37,376 nucleotides of DNA, taken from positions 1 through 37,376 of the forward strand of contig JAYPCI010000010.1 in assembly GCA_038124645.1 (NCBI GenBank). The letters run 5' to 3'. How positions within the stretch are numbered: the first letter of the stretch is position 1; each line of letters opens with the position of its first letter. The notes below the pieces were generated by a model. The model did no database searches, was not told the DNA's origin, and was given only the letters and a program-made list of their open reading frames with translations. The translations under genes were made by a program, and so were the position numbers. Source of the stretch: JAYPCI01 sp038124645. GTDB lineage: Bacteria > Pseudomonadota > Alphaproteobacteria > Pelagibacterales > Pelagibacteraceae. This document shows, piece after piece, positions 34,578 to 37,376 of the stretch.

Positions 34578-35423
34578 ATGAAATATCAGAAAAATACTAT
34601 CAAACTTTGGAAGAATAAATTCCCATGGAAAAATAAAACAAGCCATAAGTATAGTCGGGGAAGAGTATTAATTTTTGGATCACAAACCCATATGGTTGGA
34701 GCAACAATTTTAGCAGCTGAGGCTTGTTTAAGAGTTGGTGTGGGATCAGTCAAAATAGTATGCAATAAGAAAAATCTTAATATTTATTCAAAAAGGTTTC
34801 CCTCAGTCTTGAAGGTTATTGGAAATACTTTTAAGGAGATTAAAAAGATTATTTGGCAAGAGTCTATCAATTGTGAAGTAGCTTTGATCGGACCAGGCGC
34901 AGGTAACAATAGTTTAACAAGAAATACTGTTTTAGAAGTTTTAAAAAAATTTAAATTTGTAATATTAGATGCTGACGCATTATCTAGCTTTGAAAAATCA
35001 AAAGAAAAATTAATAAAAAACTTGAATAATAATACATTAATTACCCCTCATAGGGGTGAGTTTTTTAGAATTTTTAAAAATCAAAAAAAAATTAAAAATG
35101 ATTTAGCTGCAATAAAACAGGCGTCAAAGATTTGCAAATCAAACATCTTGTTAAAAGGCCACATAACTCTTATCGCTGATCACAAAGGGAGTATTATTGC
35201 TAATAAAAATAGTACACCAGAGCTTGCCGTTATCGGTTCTGGCGATGTTTTAGCTGGAATTATTTCAAGTTTGATTGGTAGTAAAAAAATGAGTATTAAA
35301 GAGGCAGCTGCAGCAGGTGTTTGGATACATAGTTATGCGGCTAAGAAATTTGGTACAGGATTAATAGCTGAAGATATTATAAAGAATATACCTTTAGCAC
35401 TTAAATATTTAAAAAATGCGTAA
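34578..35423 (+). CDS. nnrD: ADP/ATP-dependent NAD(P)H-hydrate dehydratase
   Basis: This ribokinase-fold enzyme repairs NAD(P)H damaged by hydration. The 281-aa protein corresponds only to the C-terminal (YjeF-C/CARKD) half of the usual bacterial bifunctional Nnr protein. Motifs are RGRVLIFGSQTHMVGATILA, IGPGAGNN, VILDADALS, LITPHRGEF, LLKGHITLI, and the catalytic region GSGDVLAG (220-227). No epimerase domain precedes it; its N-terminus is a short Lys/Trp-rich segment. A separate nnrE may exist elsewhere. Its end overlaps the next gene by 8 nt. Confidence 0.9.
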   Translation: MKYQKNTIKLWKNKFPWKNKTSHKYSRGRVLIFGSQTHMVGATILAAEACLRVGVGSVKIVCNKKNLNIYSKRFPSVLKVIGNTFKEIKKIIWQESINCEVALIGPGAGNNSLTRNTVLEVLKKFKFVILDADALSSFEKSKEKLIKNLNNNTLITPHRGEFFRIFKNQKKIKNDLAAIKQASKICKSNILLKGHITLIADHKGSIIANKNSTPELAVIGSGDVLAGIISSLIGSKKMSIKEAAAAGVWIHSYAAKKFGTGLIAEDIIKNIPLALKYLKNA

Positions 35424-36318
35424 AGCAAATACATTAGATTTCTTTTTACTTTTATTGCTTGGAGCGATTTGGGGGTCCTCTTTTTTTAATATTAAAATTG
35501 CTACTCTGCATTACGAACCAATCACTCTTGCAACGATTAGAGTTTTTTTTGCAGCGATACCTTTGTTGTTGTGGTGTAAAATTAAAAAAATTAGAATTTT
35601 ATGTTTTTCTAAGGAATGGAAATCTTATGCCTTGATCGGTCTATGTAATATTGTCTTACCATTTATTTTTATTGCTATAGGAACTAATTATGTTGATAGT
35701 TATCTCGCTGCTATATTAATGAGTACTACACCAATTAGCGGTTCAATCTTAGCCCATTTTTTTACTCAAAATGAAAAGATTAATTTTATAAAGACATTAG
35801 GGATCATGATCGGTTTTTCAGGTGTAATTCTATTATTTTTTGACGATTTAATAATTAATTCAAGCAACATATTTTTTGCGATAATTATTTTGATTGGATC
35901 TACTTTTTATTCAATCGCTGGAGTTATTACTCTTAAATTGTTTACAAAACACAAAAATGAAAACGTAACTACTTCTACAATGATTTGGTCTCTATTATTT
36001 TTGATTCCATTAAGTTTAATTTTTGAAAAACCTTTATTATCCTCACCAGATTTTATTTCAACGTTGTCATTAATTTACTTAGGAGTTGTAGCGACCGGTA
36101 TAGCTTGGATGATACGATTTTATATTTTAACTAATAATGGACTAGTGTTTCAAACCCAAGTAGCCTATCTGATCCCAATTTTTGGAGTAATTTTTGGGAA
36201 CATTTTTTTAAACGAAGAAATAAGCTGGAAGGTAATTGTATCACTTATTATAATATTAATAGGAATTTTTATTGTAAAAAATAATAACATTATAGAAAAA
36301 AAAACTTATGCTTCTTGA
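35416..36318 (+). CDS. EamA/DMT-family transporter
   Basis: This 300-aa inner-membrane protein has about ten hydrophobic helices in two EamA repeats (about residues 8-140 and 150-290). The N-terminal LLGAIWGSSFFNIKIA and the second-repeat segment LIYLGVVATGIAWMIRFYIL are typical of the drug/metabolite transporter superfamily, which exports metabolites or amino acids. The substrate cannot be read from the sequence. It overlaps nnrD by 8 nt and the GT4 gene by 11 nt, so all three are likely one operon without an obvious functional link. Confidence 0.9.
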   Translation: MRKANTLDFFLLLLLGAIWGSSFFNIKIATLHYEPITLATIRVFFAAIPLLLWCKIKKIRILCFSKEWKSYALIGLCNIVLPFIFIAIGTNYVDSYLAAILMSTTPISGSILAHFFTQNEKINFIKTLGIMIGFSGVILLFFDDLIINSSNIFFAIIILIGSTFYSIAGVITLKLFTKHKNENVTTSTMIWSLLFLIPLSLIFEKPLLSSPDFISTLSLIYLGVVATGIAWMIRFYILTNNGLVFQTQVAYLIPIFGVIFGNIFLNEEISWKVIVSLIIILIGIFIVKNNNIIEKKTYAS

Positions 36319-37369
36319 AAACATTATCAATAGTTATTTGACACTTTTTAGTTTGTCATCCTTTTTGATTATGTTGGGTGTTTTAAAAATTTCCTCCAAA
36401 TATTTTAAAAATGCTATTGATTTAGATTATAAAAAACCCCAGGCGTTTCATAATGAACCAATTCCGCGAACTGGTGGACTAGCATTAATATGCGCCTTTA
36501 CGTTACTAGTGTTTTCTTTTGAATATATTTTTTCGGTAACCCTAACAAGTTATTTTATAATTGTATCATTGGTTTTTACCTTAGGTCTTTTAGATGATTT
36601 AAAATTCAAAATCACACCCAACATACGATTATTTATGATGATTATTATTTTGTCCTTAAGCATTTATTTTTTTGATATTCGGATCGAGAAAACCGGATTA
36701 GCATTTCTTAATAATTGGTTGGAAAACAACATATTTAATTTACTATTTGTGCTGATTTGTTTTCTGTTTGTTGTCAATGGATCAAATTTTATAGATGGCT
36801 TTAATGGTTTATTAGCAATACATTCATTCATTATAATTCTTATTCTAACGATAATTGCTGCGAGTATAGAGGAGTCAAAATTATATCTTTTTTTGACTGG
36901 ACAACTTTTTATAATATTTGTTTTTTTATTATTTAATTTTCCAAAGGCAAAAATATTTTTGGGGGATAGCGGATCGTATTTTTTGGGTGCTGTAATTGCT
37001 TTAAATACAATTACTGTTAGTCAACTAACTCCGAATATTTCCCCATTCTTTTATTGCTCTTTACTTTTCTATATTTTTTTTGAAGTTTTATTTTCTTTTT
37101 TGAGAAAAACTATAAAAAAAAGATCTCCTTTACTACCTGACAGCAATCATCTCCATATGTTAGTTTTCAAATTTTTAGAAAAGAAAAAGATAGATTTTGC
37201 TAACCCCAAAACATCTATCATAATTAATCTTTTTTATTTGACTTTAGTTATTTTTAGTTTTTTTTTAAAAGAAAATGCTTTATTTGTGAGGTACTGGTTT
37301 TTTCTATCTCTAATAATTTATTTGATATTTTATATAATTACAAAAAAAACTTTAAAAGACCAAGTTTAA
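36308..37369 (+). CDS. WecA/MraY-type undecaprenyl-phosphate sugar-1-phosphate transferase
   Basis: This 353-aa polytopic membrane protein (about ten helices) belongs to glycosyltransferase family 4. These enzymes load a UDP-sugar phosphate onto undecaprenyl phosphate and so start an envelope glycan. Conserved sites are PRTGGLAL, LLDDLKFKITP (D96-D97), NGSNFIDGFNGL (160-167), FLGDSGSYFLG (D220) and the late H281-L-H283 loop. That loop, DSNHLHML, and the lack of the MraY-specific pentapeptide motifs favour a WecA-type enzyme for O-antigen or other surface polysaccharide. The exact sugar is unknown. It ends 7 nt before the window edge. Confidence 0.88.
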   Translation: MLLENIINSYLTLFSLSSFLIMLGVLKISSKYFKNAIDLDYKKPQAFHNEPIPRTGGLALICAFTLLVFSFEYIFSVTLTSYFIIVSLVFTLGLLDDLKFKITPNIRLFMMIIILSLSIYFFDIRIEKTGLAFLNNWLENNIFNLLFVLICFLFVVNGSNFIDGFNGLLAIHSFIIILILTIIAASIEESKLYLFLTGQLFIIFVFLLFNFPKAKIFLGDSGSYFLGAVIALNTITVSQLTPNISPFFYCSLLFYIFFEVLFSFLRKTIKKRSPLLPDSNHLHMLVFKFLEKKKIDFANPKTSIIINLFYLTLVIFSFFLKENALFVRYWFFLSLIIYLIFYIITKKTLKDQV

Positions 37370-37376
37370 AACTGTC

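Noticed and set aside
1..37376. tRNA, rRNA, CRISPR, prophage or insertion sequence
   Set aside because: Non-coding stretches are all under 150 bp, and none shows a tRNA cloverleaf, repeat-spacer pattern or terminal inverted repeats with a transposase.

Overview
The window looks like a chromosomal segment of a SAR11 (Pelagibacterales) alphaproteobacterium. The DNA is very AT-rich, with AAA/TTT-rich codons. Genes are packed with almost no spacers, and the gene blocks are alphaproteobacterial: lptD-lptG-lptF with pepA-ndk, purMN, an Hda-like gene with aspS, NDUFA12-DUF2155, accBC-aroQ, rne with mrcA-prfB, iscR-suf, and glnA. I see no phage, IS element, CRISPR array, rRNA or tRNA. Two runs of exactly 100 N (2741-2840 and 32502-32601) mark scaffold joins of a draft genome, probably a metagenome or single-cell assembly.

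Layout. 1-3592 (minus): LPS export genes lptD (cut by the window edge), lptG and lptF (interrupted by a gap). 3653-5520 (plus): pepA and ndk. 5517-7084 (minus): purM-purN. 7105-10625 (plus): a DUF2066-like secreted protein, an Hda-like ATPase and aspS. 10622-11461 (minus): a free-standing protein resembling the C-terminus of class II ribonucleotide reductase. 11559-12390 (plus): NDUFA12 and a DUF2155 protein. 12387-14597 (minus): aroQ-accB-accC. 14625-15601 (plus): thiS-thiG. 15594-17450 (minus): RNase E/G. 17593-23278 (plus): PBP1a, RF2 (with a programmed +1 frameshift) and an AsmA/YhdP-like protein. 23281-24510 (minus): tyrS. 24563-25663 (plus): anmK. 25669-26325 (minus): alpha/beta hydrolase. 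26442-32714 (plus): the complete iron-sulfur assembly operon iscR-sufB-sufC-sufD-sufS-sufU-sufT-sufA. 32715-34458 (minus): glnA and a GYD-domain protein. 34578-37369 (plus): NAD(P)H-hydrate dehydratase, an EamA transporter and a WecA/MraY-type glycosyltransferase.

How the genes work together. Most are housekeeping genes: envelope building (LptDFG, PBP1a, AsmA-like, AnmK, GT4), nucleotide synthesis (PurM, PurN, Ndk), translation (AspRS, TyrRS, RF2), RNA decay, fatty-acid initiation (AccBC), thiazole synthesis (ThiSG), complex I accessory factors and nitrogen assimilation (GlnA). The most coherent system is the suf operon. Its promoter region carries a near-consensus IscR type-1 site over a -35 element and a Fur-like palindrome, so the sequence itself suggests control by both iron and Fe-S status.

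I found no convincing undescribed multi-gene system. The items most worth a second look are: the prfB frameshift site, nearly identical to the E. coli one; the missing zinc-link cysteines in RNase E; the free-standing NrdJ-like C-terminal protein; palindromes in each of the three longest divergent spacers; convergent genes whose stop codons share the same 4 bases; and a false assembly gap in sufA that can be closed from its 55-bp duplicated flanks.
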